From the NCBI GenBank assembly GCA_965263105.1, contig CBDHGL010000003.1:4092001-4156000 (forward strand): DNA of 64,000 nt, written 5' to 3'. Shown here piece after piece: positions 1 through 8,290 of the stretch. Numbering within the stretch: position 1 is the stretch's first letter; the number at the start of each line of letters is the position of its first letter. This DNA is from JBCCTX01 sp965263105 (GTDB taxonomy: Bacteria > Bacteroidota > Bacteroidia > J057). The position numbers and the translations under genes are program-made. The notes under the pieces are model-generated. The model was not told where the DNA came from and did no database searches. It saw only the letters and a program-made list of their open reading frames with translations.

Positions 1-40
1 AAATTCAAAAAAACGGGTAAGTTGGTTAGTAGTAGATAAA

Positions 41-71
41 GGAAGCTTTCTCTGAAAATGAGAAAGCTTCC
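41..71. terminator. Hairpin downstream of the caspase-like gene
   Basis: A perfect 12-bp inverted repeat (GGAAGCTTTCTC at 41-52 and its complement at 60-71) has a 7-base loop. It lies just past the stop codon of the minus-strand caspase-like gene. The T-tract is short on both sides, so it is a plausible rather than textbook terminator. Confidence 0.55.
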
Positions 72-75
72 CATT

Positions 76-2094
76 TTAATCTCTTTTGATAACGGTGAGC
101 ACCAGTTCATTACTAGTCCAATCAAATTGGGCTTCCTTTTCTTTTTGGATGGGAAGAAATTCGATTGAATGTCTAAAACGATTTTCTTCAGTTGAATCTG
201 AAAGACCTGCTCCATTGGTTCCCTGTTGATTGAACTGACTGATATCAAATTCATGGGTGGCCACAATTACCTTAAATCTTTCCTGAATTTTCCAGCTCTC
301 CCAGGCCATTTGTCTTTCCGATACCTTAGCTGTAAGTACTTTTCCTTCTAGTGCCCATGCCATTTCGCCTGGTTCTAGCCACCTACCCTTCTCGCCCAAC
401 AATTGCGTCTGTATACCATACTCTGAAGAAAGATATATTAATACACAGTACAGTTTTTGCGAATAGTCATGGCTTAGTCTAAGCCTAAATTTGGGGGGAG
501 CTGAGTTGGGGTCCGATTCAAAATACGAGAAGGTATACGGAGCTTGCTCCTGCAGGTGGACATCCTTCACAGGATCGACTAGCTCTAATTGGACCACTTC
601 GGAGGGGAGTCGAGATCCCGGGTTATGGAGTTCGGTTACTTTTTTCCACCAGGCAATTTTATTGAGGAAGGAGATTGCTTTTTCCGCTTCTGCAAGTCCA
701 AAACCTTCTATGTATTCTGCAATTACTTGATCATCTCTGTCGCTGGAACGAGTAATAACATAGCCTGACAGGGCTGAAAAGCCCGGCTTTCGACTGTATT
801 TCTGTATATCTAATTTTGCGATGAGGTTGAAATGGGCAATTTCCCGAATGCCCACTTCTTGAAGGAGAAAACTCGCATTTTCTTGAGAAAAGACCTGTTG
901 GGCGCGTAATTTTCCTTCTGCAGAATCTCCCCGGATACAGAGTCCAAAGCGATCTGAGGGGACCTTTTCTATTCTAGCTTGGTAGGTATGGGTTGCATTG
1001 AGCTCCAACACGCCATTCATTACAATGGAACTTTCCTCGGGAAATACCTGGCTAAGTGCTACTTGCCCCAGTCTTTGTGAAGAATTACCTTCTGAAGCAT
1101 TTTCTTCATAGATACCGAATAAGGTACTGGAAGATTCTGTAGAAGGTTCTTTTAGTCCTTGATTGAGTCCTCCGTCTATGATCCAGCCCTTGGTGCCGGA
1201 AAAAGATAGTTGGAAGAATTCCCCTGACTCAGGTAGCCTTCGTCTTAGGAAAGGGAGGTGAATATCATCTGGATATGGGGCGAGGAGTTGGGGTATTTGG
1301 TCAGAGGTTCGTTGGGTTTGAAGACAATCTAACCTTCTCATCACATCGGCATAACTGACTTGGCCTTTACTATACCTTAATACTTCTAAGAGGCAATAGG
1401 TGAATACGCCTCTTTTACGTCCATTTATAATTACCTCTTTAGCAGGCCCAGCCTCCTGGGAACTCTGTAGGCTTACGTGTCTGACTTGAGGAAATAGAGA
1501 GGCAGTGGAAGCTATTTGAGCACTCCGATCGATAGGGATGTTAGGGGGGAGGATGTAGGAATCCAGGGAACGAAGTTGCTCCGCACTTTCAATCCCTCTG
1601 GCCCAAAAAAGCGCCGGTGGATCATTGGCCAACGATCGAGCTGCGGAACCTGTATGGCAGCAATCTAGAATGGTACAGATATGGGTTCCCTTGGGGACAA
1701 TATTACCCAAAAGACTGAATAGCTCCTTATTTGCCAAGTCCATTCCATTGGGTAGGCGGCTATCGTAACAGACCAAGGTATCTTGATAAATGTCCAGCTC
1801 AACTCCATGGGCAAGCTCTTCGATGGGCTCGCGAGAACCATGTCCACTAAAGTAAAACAGAACGGTATCATTTTCGGTGGCTTTTGCTAGGTGCTTCTCA
1901 AATTTTTCCACCAGATTTGCTTTTGTAGCGGCTTGATCTTTTAAAACCTCGATGTGCAGTTGATCGGGAGGAATGCGTTTGAACAAGAATCTCTTGAATG
2001 CGTGTAAATCGTTAACACAGCCTTCCAATTGAGGTAGGTGGGAAGGGTATTTATTTATCCCTACTAAGAGTGCATAGGTATGTGATTTTGTCAT
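76..2094 (-). CDS. Caspase-family (metacaspase-like, C14) protein
   Basis: This 672-residue protein has an N-terminal caspase fold, roughly residues 5-290. The opening strand is YALLVGINKYP, the catalytic His is H85 in YFSGHGS, and the catalytic Cys is C146 in ILDCCHTG. Bacterial caspase homologues cleave after basic residues and act in stress, programmed cell death or conflict systems. The remaining ~380 residues resemble the DUF4384-like C-terminal regions often fused to bacterial caspases (residues around FRLRLSHDY to LEPGEMAWA); that part is inferred. There is no signal peptide, so it is probably cytoplasmic. It stands alone: the next gene on the strand ends 134 bp upstream. A regulator or partner gene is not visible. 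Confidence 0.85.
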   Translation of the reverse strand: MTKSHTYALLVGINKYPSHLPQLEGCVNDLHAFKRFLFKRIPPDQLHIEVLKDQAATKANLVEKFEKHLAKATENDTVLFYFSGHGSREPIEELAHGVELDIYQDTLVCYDSRLPNGMDLANKELFSLLGNIVPKGTHICTILDCCHTGSAARSLANDPPALFWARGIESAEQLRSLDSYILPPNIPIDRSAQIASTASLFPQVRHVSLQSSQEAGPAKEVIINGRKRGVFTYCLLEVLRYSKGQVSYADVMRRLDCLQTQRTSDQIPQLLAPYPDDIHLPFLRRRLPESGEFFQLSFSGTKGWIIDGGLNQGLKEPSTESSSTLFGIYEENASEGNSSQRLGQVALSQVFPEESSIVMNGVLELNATHTYQARIEKVPSDRFGLCIRGDSAEGKLRAQQVFSQENASFLLQEVGIREIAHFNLIAKLDIQKYSRKPGFSALSGYVITRSSDRDDQVIAEYIEGFGLAEAEKAISFLNKIAWWKKVTELHNPGSRLPSEVVQLELVDPVKDVHLQEQAPYTFSYFESDPNSAPPKFRLRLSHDYSQKLYCVLIYLSSEYGIQTQLLGEKGRWLEPGEMAWALEGKVLTAKVSERQMAWESWKIQERFKVIVATHEFDISQFNQQGTNGAGLSDSTEENRFRHSIEFLPIQKEKEAQFDWTSNELVLTVIKRD

Positions 2095-2153
2095 GTGATG
2101 GAGTACACTAACTTACTAAGATAGAGTTGTCAAGATAGTAAAAAAGAGCATTT

Positions 2154-2167
2154 ATAGTCCATGGTCC
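2154..2167. repeat. Short copy of the GTCCATGGTCC dispersed motif
   Basis: TAGTCCATGGTCC sits between the caspase-like gene and the amidohydrolase gene. It matches part of the longer dispersed repeat found at about 19.8, 34.6 and 57.5 kb. It is short enough to be a coincidence. Confidence 0.3.
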
Positions 2168-2228
2168 ATATTTTTTTGTAAGTGTATTGAACGATTATTT
2201 CTATGGTTTACCATCAATTAAGTATACG

Positions 2229-3631
2229 CTATTCAAGTGCTAGGTAGCGGTTAGCAATAGCTACCAAAGAATTTTGAAGGAAATCTTTAGATAACCACTG
2301 TCCCCTTAGCATGACCCCTTCATTTTGTTTGAGGGTACTGAGGTCCTCTAGGGGATTGTGTGAAAGTAAAATACAGTCTGCGGAGGCTCCCTCTACCAGG
2401 GTTCCAAAATTTCCTTCCTCTTCGAAGAACTTAGCGGGATTGGCTGTTCCACTCTGTAGCGCTTCAAAAGGCGTGAGGCCTGCATCAACTACTGATTGGA
2501 GCTCGTGATGAATGGAGAAACCGGGTACATTGTATACCTGAGGAGAATCAGAACCCAATAGCATTAAAACACCTGCATCCTGGAGGGCTTTGATAATCTG
2601 CCTTCTAAGCTTAATGAAGGGCTCATATTGGTTGGGATCATAGTATTCTGCATTGTGAATTCCTCCCTGGCTTTTTATCCAGTTAGCCACCGTACGGGGA
2701 TGCATATATTTCATCTCTGACTCTTCTCCCATCTTCTGGGGATCACCAGGTGCTACCCACCTCACCATGAGGGATTGGGTGGGGACAACGGCAACAGCTT
2801 TTGAGGCTGTAAGTTGTGCGAGCTCAGCTATCCGTCCTTCATCTGCGATTCCCGTAAAGGCAAAGCCAAAGAAGCCATTTTTGTATTTGTCAACCTCTGC
2901 ATCGGACGGGACCAATCCTTCTAAATATCCGTCTACATGGTCTACAGAGGCATAGCCGGAATTTAAGGCATGTTCGATCCCCACATCCAGGGATACGTGT
3001 CCAGCATAGGGAATTCCCACTTCATTGGCCGTGGCGACTATAGCGTCAAATACACCACGCTTTAAGCCAGGATGAAGCTTTAGGAAATCATAGCCTGCTT
3101 CTTTTTGAGATCTTACTCTAGCCATAGCTACGCTGTCATTGGGGCAGGTATTGCCATTCATGGAGGGGCCAGAAGTATACATTCTAGGGCTGAGAATTTC
3201 TCCCCGGTCTATCATTTTTCGGAGCTCTAAGTGGAAGGGATCCCCCAGCATGCCCCGAATGGTGGTTATCCCATTTGCCAGCCAAAGTAATAGGGTCTCC
3301 TGAAGCAGGGAATCTTTTTCCCCCTTAGGAACGGGAATATGGGCATGCATCTCTGCAAGCCCCGGCATAAGGTATTTGCCTGTCCCGTCAATCTTTTTAT
3401 CTCGACGGGGAGGGAAAGCTCTGAGGTAAGGCCTATTTTGTAGATTTTTTCTCCTCTAATCCAAACCGTATGATGAGGCAAACTGCTTTCATCTAGCATG
3501 GGAAGAACTTCCACATCTACAAAGGCAATGTCTTGCGAATAATCAATCGCTTTTTGGGAAGCTGGTTGGCATCCTGAAAGAGTGATTAGTAGGGCAAAAA
3601 ATGGAATCGAGACAAAAGCAAGGCGATGCAT
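2229..3631 (-). pseudogene. Amidohydrolase-family lipoprotein, frameshifted
   Basis: Two overlapping reading frames together encode one imidazolonepropionase-like amidohydrolase. The first (from ATG at 3631) gives a lipoprotein signal ending LSGC and the N-terminal beta-sandwich. The second gives the metal-dependent barrel: MPGLAEMHAH (metal-binding HxH), GHVSLDVG, SVDHVDGYLEG and LGSDSPQ (likely metal-site Asp). Frame passes from one to the other near the five-base T run at 3394-3398 (A5 on the coding strand). One extra A would restore continuous VEIKKIDGTGKYLMPG. The product would be an exported hydrolase for cyclic amides or peptides, substrate unknown. The lesion could be a homopolymer sequencing error or a real inactivating deletion; all catalytic motifs are intact. 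Confidence 0.75.
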
Positions 3632-3734
3632 AAGATGGGGTTAGAATGAACGAATACCCCTAATTTAGCGATTATCTCCGTGATTTAGGAACCCACAGAA
3701 TTTATCTTAGCTATAAATCATCATCTGGCTTACA

Positions 3735-4433
3735 TCAAGCGGAGGCCGTGGGTTCTGAAGTAAGCTTCTCGTCCTTGTCGATGAATCCATCCAAGAGATG
3801 AACGATTCGACTACCATATTCCGCATTTTTTTCAGAATGAGTAACCTGGATGATGGTTGTGCCTTCCTCATTGAGCTGCTTGAAGAGGTCCATGATTTCT
3901 TCCCCTTGCTTGGTATGGAGGTTACCGGTAGGCTCATCTGCGAGGAGTATGCTAGGCTTTCCAATTATGGCTCGGGCAATTCCAACCAATTGTTGCTGCC
4001 CACCTGATAGTTGATGGGGGAATAGATCTTTCTTGGCCACGATATTGAACCTATCCAGGATATCAGCGACCATACTCTTGCGCTCACTTCCCTTTATTTT
4101 TCGGTAGATAAGGGGGGTTTCAATATTCTCGTAGACAGTGAGTTCATCTATCAAATGATAGGCCTGGAAAACAAAGCCGATGTGATGTTTGTGAAAATCG
4201 CTTCTCTTGCGCTCACTAAGTTTGTTCAGAGGTTGATCGTTGAAAAGGTATTTCCCACCGGAGGGTTCTTCCAGTAGCCCAATAAGGTTGAGTAGGGTAG
4301 ACTTGCCCGCTCCACTAGGTCCCATGATAGTTACGAATTCTCCTTCCTTGATATTGAGAAAGATATTTTTCAGGACATAGGCCTTTCTCAGCCCGTTGCG
4401 GTAGTATTTTTCAATGTTTTGGAGTTCGATCAT
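3735..4433 (-). CDS. ABC transporter ATP-binding protein, MacB/LolD type, without adjacent permease
   Basis: This is a 232-residue ATPase of the LolD/MacB/FtsE group. Walker A is GPSGAGKS (residues 38-45), the signature is LSGGQQQLVG and Walker B is ILLADEP. Translation most likely starts at ATG 4433 (MIELQNIEKYY), as in relatives; an upstream in-frame start at 4466 adds a non-conserved tail. Two positions are unusual. The signature has Leu where relatives have Arg (QQQRV), and the D-loop reads NLHTKQG rather than NLDT. The paralogue at 50.6 kb is canonical at both. No permease is adjacent. A sigma-54-like promoter at 4673-4686 and tandem operators at 4749-4787 point at this gene, and matching sites lie upstream of ATPase-less permeases near 40.7 kb. 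It may therefore power those permeases (inference). Confidence 0.85.
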   Translation of the reverse strand: MIELQNIEKYYRNGLRKAYVLKNIFLNIKEGEFVTIMGPSGAGKSTLLNLIGLLEEPSGGKYLFNDQPLNKLSERKRSDFHKHHIGFVFQAYHLIDELTVYENIETPLIYRKIKGSERKSMVADILDRFNIVAKKDLFPHQLSGGQQQLVGIARAIIGKPSILLADEPTGNLHTKQGEEIMDLFKQLNEEGTTIIQVTHSEKNAEYGSRIVHLLDGFIDKDEKLTSEPTASA

Positions 4434-4481
4434 GTAGGTATGTTTTAGGTTGAAGTTTATTCTCATTTCTCACTCTTTTTT

Positions 4482-4613
4482 TTACCGGAAAAAAAGAGAC
4501 AAAAAACCTCGCACGAACCAACCAAGGCCTTTTCCCGCAATGCCATCCACCCCGTCCCGAAACAGTCTGTATCGGGATGCACTCCAGCGCGCTTTGGAGT
4601 TATTCTTATTCAT
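4482..4613 (-). CDS. Possible small ORF in the ABC ATPase leader
   Basis: A short frame opens with ATG at 4613 (MNKNNSKARWSAS) and ends at 4482. It extends upstream to a TTG at 4676, but that codon overlaps the putative -12 element. It lies inside the predicted ~230-nt leader of the ABC ATPase transcript and contains a 23-bp palindrome. I do not recognise the peptide. It may be non-coding leader rather than a gene. Confidence 0.2.
   Translation of the reverse strand: MNKNNSKARWSASRYRLFRDGVDGIAGKGLGWFVRGFLSLFFR
4555..4577. repeat. 23-bp near-perfect palindrome
   Basis: TCCCGA at 4555-4560 and TCGGGA at 4572-4577 flank an AACAGTCTGTA centre that is itself nearly symmetric. Only one position pair and the central base break the symmetry. 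It lies in the predicted leader of the ABC ATPase gene. There is no T-run on the minus strand, so an RNA hairpin or repeat-type element is more likely than a terminator. Confidence 0.5.
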
Positions 4614-4672
4614 TTTGGCAAGATCTATCAATTTCTTTGATAGAATCCCGGTCTTTATCAAGATAGCATATT

Positions 4673-4686
4673 TCAAGAAGTATGCC
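4673..4686 (-). promoter_or_regulatory. Candidate sigma-54-like promoter for the ABC ATPase
   Basis: On the minus strand the sequence reads AGGCATACTTCTTGA: GG, ten bases, then GA instead of the consensus GC. It shares GGCATACT-CTTG with the better site at 52.8 kb and lies 63 bp from the tandem operators at 4749. The imperfect -12 lowers confidence, but the shared spacing raises it. Confidence 0.45.
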
Positions 4687-4748
4687 TGAGGCTAAGGGCT
4701 TGATAATCTTTAGGTTGTACGATTTGGGTTAAGTAAAAGTTAACATTT

Positions 4749-4787
4749 TGTTTCAAACTGAAACAGGTTTTGGTCCAAAATGGAACA
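4749..4787. promoter_or_regulatory. Tandem 17-bp operators (putative NtrC-type enhancer), locus A
   Basis: TGTTTCAAACTGAAACA (4749-4765) is a perfect palindrome apart from its centre. TGGTCCAAAATGGAACA (4771-4787) starts 22 bp later. Both match the motif seen at 40.76 and 52.87 kb. The site lies between the divergent ABC ATPase and DUF6909-like genes. It overlaps the 5' end of the longest open frame of the latter, which argues that translation of that gene starts further downstream. Confidence 0.65.
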
Positions 4788-4843
4788 ATTGGTGGGTAAG
4801 AAAAAATAGCTGTAGCTTTACGGACAACCGAAAGAACATAGCT

Positions 4844-6523
4844 TTGAAACAGAACGATCAGGAAATCACCCGAGCTAGAGCCTCCCGAACGGCTATTGAA
4901 CGCCTTTACATAGAGATGAGGCATATCTTCAATTCTGGTAGCTATCGGGACTTGGGGGATAGGGGAGAGGTACTTACGGAAGCCCTCTTTACGCTGAATC
5001 CAGAGATATATGGATCTATGGCCGATCAAGAGAAGGTGGAATTGAATGGCTTGGTCTATGTGATAGAGCGTCTACCCAAAGGCATAGAAGAATGCCGTTT
5101 CGTGAAACTGATTTCTGAGGAAGGATACCGCAATGCGGGTTTTGAAATATTGGTTCCGGGAAAGCGGAGGAGAAACTGCTATCGTATTGATGCAGATCAT
5201 ATGTATATCGAGGTCACCCGGGGAAGGAGTGAAATCTACGATATGCTCACCCACTTGACCTTCATGTATGTGGAGTCCGAGAAGATCTTCCGAAACGTTC
5301 AGGACGATGAGGGAAACCTTTCGATGGAGTGGCGGAAGCTGGAAGATATCGTAGAGAATCGCTGGAAACTCGATGAAAGCAACCAGGAGCAAGCCTTTAC
5401 CTTTTTGAGTATTATTCTGGGAAGAACTCTAGAAGAAACCCGTCAGGCTTATCATAGATTGGAAAAGGAACCCGATACCAATAATGGAGTTTTTCGCGTA
5501 GTCTATGGCTTGGGAAAGTTGGCGATGGATCGGGTAAAGTCGGAGCGAGAGCGCTATCGAGAGGTTTCGTTTACCCCTACCTTAAGGGAAAGAATTGGGC
5601 ATCACATGTATGGGGAGAAATGGGCGGATGCCATCAAAAAATTCCTCTTCGAAAAAGGTTTGTTTGACCGTCCTATGCACATCATCAGTTCTAACTTGCA
5701 CAGCATAAGGAACTGCTTGTATGCCTATGCAGCCTTGCCCGATAATAAAGACAAGAACCTCTTCGAATTAGCCTTGCAACTCGGAGAGAATGGGTCTTTA
5801 GGGAAAAAGATTTCTGCCTATGCCTTTAAAAAAGGCATGTATGAACTAGATGATCCTTCTGGCACGAATATTACAGTCCAAATCTTTGATACAGCTCAGT
5901 TAAAGGGTCTTCCCCTACACCCAGATTTAGCCATTCAGCTACAGGAACCCTATCCCCTCCTCATCAATATGGACTACGCCTTTGGTGAGCAAGCCTATGA
6001 GACCATGGATGAGTTGCTGAAAGCGTTTGCTTACAAAGGAAAAGAGTACTCCATGCCCATTGCTTCCATTTCCATTATGGGCAAGGCAGGCATTTTACGT
6101 GGGGGAAAGGGAGATATTCTCCTTCCTTCGGCTCATATCTTTGAAGGCACAGCTGATAACTACCCCCTGAAAAATGAATTTTCTACAGAAGACTTTGCTA
6201 CCTATGAAGGACAACTCTGCGAAGGACCCATGATTACAGTTTTGGGAACCTCTCTTCAAAACAGAGACGTATTGTCCTATTTCTGCAATTCTTCCTGGCA
6301 GGCAATTGGGCTGGAAATGGAAGGCGCTCATTACCAAAAGGCCATCCAGGCCCATGCCAACATTCGGGGAAATATCAACAGAGACATTACCATTCGCTAT
6401 GCCTACTATGCCTCAGATAATCCCTTGGAAACGGGCAGTACCCTGGCTTCCGGTAGTTTGGGGAAAGAGGGGGTAAAGCCTACCTATTTGATCACTCAGA
6501 AGATATTGGAGAAGATTTTTTGA
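4844..6523 (+). CDS. DUF6909-like protein with nucleoside-phosphorylase-like C-terminus
   Basis: The protein is about 559 residues from the TTG at 4844 (LKQNDQEITRARASRTAIERLY). The open frame extends to a TTG at 4748, but that stretch overlaps the tandem operators, so the shorter form is preferred. It resembles a Bacteroidota-specific family I know as DUF6909, recognisable from RASRTAIERLYIEMRHIF and LNPEIYGS. Near the C-terminus, AIGLEMEGAHY resembles the MEGA loop of purine nucleoside phosphorylase and MTA/SAH nucleosidase proteins, where the Glu contacts the ribose. This suggests a nucleoside- or nucleotide-related activity, but no reaction is established. It is followed by a possible structured 3' region at 6626-6685. 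Confidence 0.7.
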   Translation: MKQNDQEITRARASRTAIERLYIEMRHIFNSGSYRDLGDRGEVLTEALFTLNPEIYGSMADQEKVELNGLVYVIERLPKGIEECRFVKLISEEGYRNAGFEILVPGKRRRNCYRIDADHMYIEVTRGRSEIYDMLTHLTFMYVESEKIFRNVQDDEGNLSMEWRKLEDIVENRWKLDESNQEQAFTFLSIILGRTLEETRQAYHRLEKEPDTNNGVFRVVYGLGKLAMDRVKSERERYREVSFTPTLRERIGHHMYGEKWADAIKKFLFEKGLFDRPMHIISSNLHSIRNCLYAYAALPDNKDKNLFELALQLGENGSLGKKISAYAFKKGMYELDDPSGTNITVQIFDTAQLKGLPLHPDLAIQLQEPYPLLINMDYAFGEQAYETMDELLKAFAYKGKEYSMPIASISIMGKAGILRGGKGDILLPSAHIFEGTADNYPLKNEFSTEDFATYEGQLCEGPMITVLGTSLQNRDVLSYFCNSSWQAIGLEMEGAHYQKAIQAHANIRGNINRDITIRYAYYASDNPLETGSTLASGSLGKEGVKPTYLITQKILEKIF

Positions 6524-6625
6524 AGGAATAGGTGGATAGATTTCATATAGGAAAAAAAAATTCGAAGTCATTTCATTCCAAATTCCCTTCCACAATTTTA
6601 TATGGTCTAATAACTTTCAATAGCT

Positions 6626-6685
6626 TTTACCCCCATTGCTACTCAATGCCTCACCTGAATAGCCGAATGAGGGGGCTGGGGTAAA
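6626..6685. terminator. Possible structured 3' region
   Basis: TTTACCCC (6626-6633) can pair with GGGGTAAA (6678-6685), and CCTCA with TGAGG inside the ~44-base loop. It lies 100 bp downstream of the DUF6909-like gene and is followed by ATTTTA. It may be a terminator or another RNA structure; the long loop makes this weak. Confidence 0.3.
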
Positions 6686-6757
6686 TTTTAGGTCAAATTT
6701 ATAGGTTGAAGACTTCCTGATCAATTCTATAGTTCACGCTTATAAGCCTTAAAGTTA

Positions 6758-6801
6758 TTTGATATGTCAAGTATATTTCTTTAACTTGTTTGATATGTCA
6801 A
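6758..6801. promoter_or_regulatory. Direct-repeat operator of the MarR gene
   Basis: The 13-mer TTTGATATGTCAA occurs exactly twice, at 6758-6770 and 6789-6801, 31 bp apart (about three helical turns). Each copy is an imperfect palindrome (TTGA....TCAA). The second copy contains the ATG at 6795. This is what an autoregulatory MarR operator would look like; the assignment is inferred from position. Confidence 0.65.
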
Positions 6802-7250
6802 ATAAAATGAATTTCAATACCCCTACTAGCACAGTCCTTTATAGCATTGAGGAGACCATCAAAGCCTATAGAAAGCTTTGCCAAAGGAATATTTCATCGA
6901 TTGAACCAGGTATTACAGTAGATCAGGCCTTGATACTCCTTATTATCCGAGAGAATGATTTGAGCCAAACGGAAATTTCGGACTTGGTTTTTAAGGATTA
7001 TGCATCAATGACTCGCATCATAAAATTGATGATCGACAAAGGCTATTTGGGGAAAAGTATTGATAAAGTAGATAAGCGGAAGGCAAAGTTGCGTATTACG
7101 AGAAAAGGAAAGGAACTAGTAGAAAAGTTGACTCCATGCATTCAGGAAAACAGAAAGATTGCCTTAGTCAATATCTCAGAAGCAGAACAAAATCAGCTTT
7201 TTTCGATACTGAGGAAAATCACGCAAAACTGTAAACAGAACGCATCATGA
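6795..7250 (+). CDS. MarR-family transcriptional regulator
   Basis: The product is about 151 residues from ATG 6795 (MSNKMNFNT); ATG 6807 is equally possible. The upstream TTG at 6759 falls in the operator repeat and is unlikely. The winged helix shows the MarR pattern: LSQTEISDLVFKDYASMTRIIKLMIDKGYL is the helix-turn-helix, followed by the wing DKVDKRKAKLRITRKG. Its stop overlaps the start of the S41 peptidase gene by ATGA, so the two are translationally coupled. It probably represses the two-gene operon through the direct repeat. The ligand is unknown. Confidence 0.88.
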   Translation: MSNKMNFNTPTSTVLYSIEETIKAYRKLCQRNISSIEPGITVDQALILLIIRENDLSQTEISDLVFKDYASMTRIIKLMIDKGYLGKSIDKVDKRKAKLRITRKGKELVEKLTPCIQENRKIALVNISEAEQNQLFSILRKITQNCKQNAS

Positions 7251-8290
7251 AAATACTCTTGAACATTTTATCTCTCACAACTATCTTATTTGCATGGATC
7301 TCCCAATCCTATGCCCAGGAGTTGAATCCAAGGTACCATCATTTGACCGAAATTTCAGAGAAAATCAAGGAATACTACATTCATGAAGACATAGCTAACA
7401 AGCTTTCGACCCAGCTAGAAATAGCCAAAGAAAGGGGGTTTTTTGATAATCTTTCCAACCAGGAATTTGCAGATTCGTTGTCTTCTTTTCTTGTTAGGAC
7501 CAGTGAGGATCGGCATTTCAATGTCTTGTTCAGGCCAAATTCTGGTCAAAAAGCCCCAGATGAAAAAGAACTCCTAAAAGCAGCCGATGAGATTAATAGA
7601 AGGTGGAATTATGGGTTTGAAAAAGTAAATCGACTATCGGGAAACATAGGGTACATTGAATATACCGGCTTTCCAGAAGGAAATAGGAATGCACAGCACA
7701 TTCTTGATGCTACGATGAACTTTGTAACCCATACGAATGCCCTGATTCTAGATTTAAGAGATAATCGTGGGGGAGATGGCAAAATGGTTCAGCTTTTCTT
7801 GAGCTATTTTTTTGAGGATAAAATCGAATTAAGCGATTCTTACACCAGGTATAACGATAAGACAACAAAATCCTATACTAAAGGAAAGGTAAAAGGGCAG
7901 AAGTATTTAGATAAGCCCATTTATATTCTCGTAAATAGTCAGACCATCTCAGCAGCAGAAGCCTTGGCCTATGATCTTCAGGCCCGAAATAGGGCAACGG
8001 TAATTGGAGAAGCGACTTATGGTGCGGCCAATCCTATTAAAGTTTTTTTCATTGGGAACCTCTATGCGTTGTTTATACCCATTACGGAGAATCATCATGC
8101 TATTACCCATAGCAACTGGGAGCATACAGGTGTGCCAATTGATATCCTTGTTAGGTCAGAAAATGCCTTAACAAAGGCTCATATAATCGCCTTAGAACAG
8201 CTCATTCGATCTAATGTCAAAGTAGAACTTTCACAAGAAGAAATGTATGCAAAAATTGAAAAATTGAGGTCTTCCTTATATCAAGACTAA
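7247..8290 (+). CDS. S41-family peptidase, exported
   Basis: The 347-residue protein has a signal peptide ending near SYAQ (residue 24). The IRBP/tail-specific protease core includes GNIGYIEYTGF, NALILDLRDNRGGDG (oxyanion strand, ~165-178), SQTISAAEAL with the likely nucleophile S235, and VIGEATYGAANP. There is no PDZ domain, so it belongs to the short interphotoreceptor-retinoid-binding-protein-like branch common in Bacteroidota. It probably acts in the periplasm. It is in an operon with the MarR gene (4-bp overlap). Its stop overlaps by 4 bp the stop of the convergent sulfatase gene. Substrate unknown. Confidence 0.85.
   Translation: MKILLNILSLTTILFAWISQSYAQELNPRYHHLTEISEKIKEYYIHEDIANKLSTQLEIAKERGFFDNLSNQEFADSLSSFLVRTSEDRHFNVLFRPNSGQKAPDEKELLKAADEINRRWNYGFEKVNRLSGNIGYIEYTGFPEGNRNAQHILDATMNFVTHTNALILDLRDNRGGDGKMVQLFLSYFFEDKIELSDSYTRYNDKTTKSYTKGKVKGQKYLDKPIYILVNSQTISAAEALAYDLQARNRATVIGEATYGAANPIKVFFIGNLYALFIPITENHHAITHSNWEHTGVPIDILVRSENALTKAHIIALEQLIRSNVKVELSQEEMYAKIEKLRSSLYQD

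Noticed and set aside
4748..4843. N-terminal extension of the DUF6909-like protein
   Set aside because: It begins at a TTG and is encoded by the tandem operators; the residues do not look like protein.
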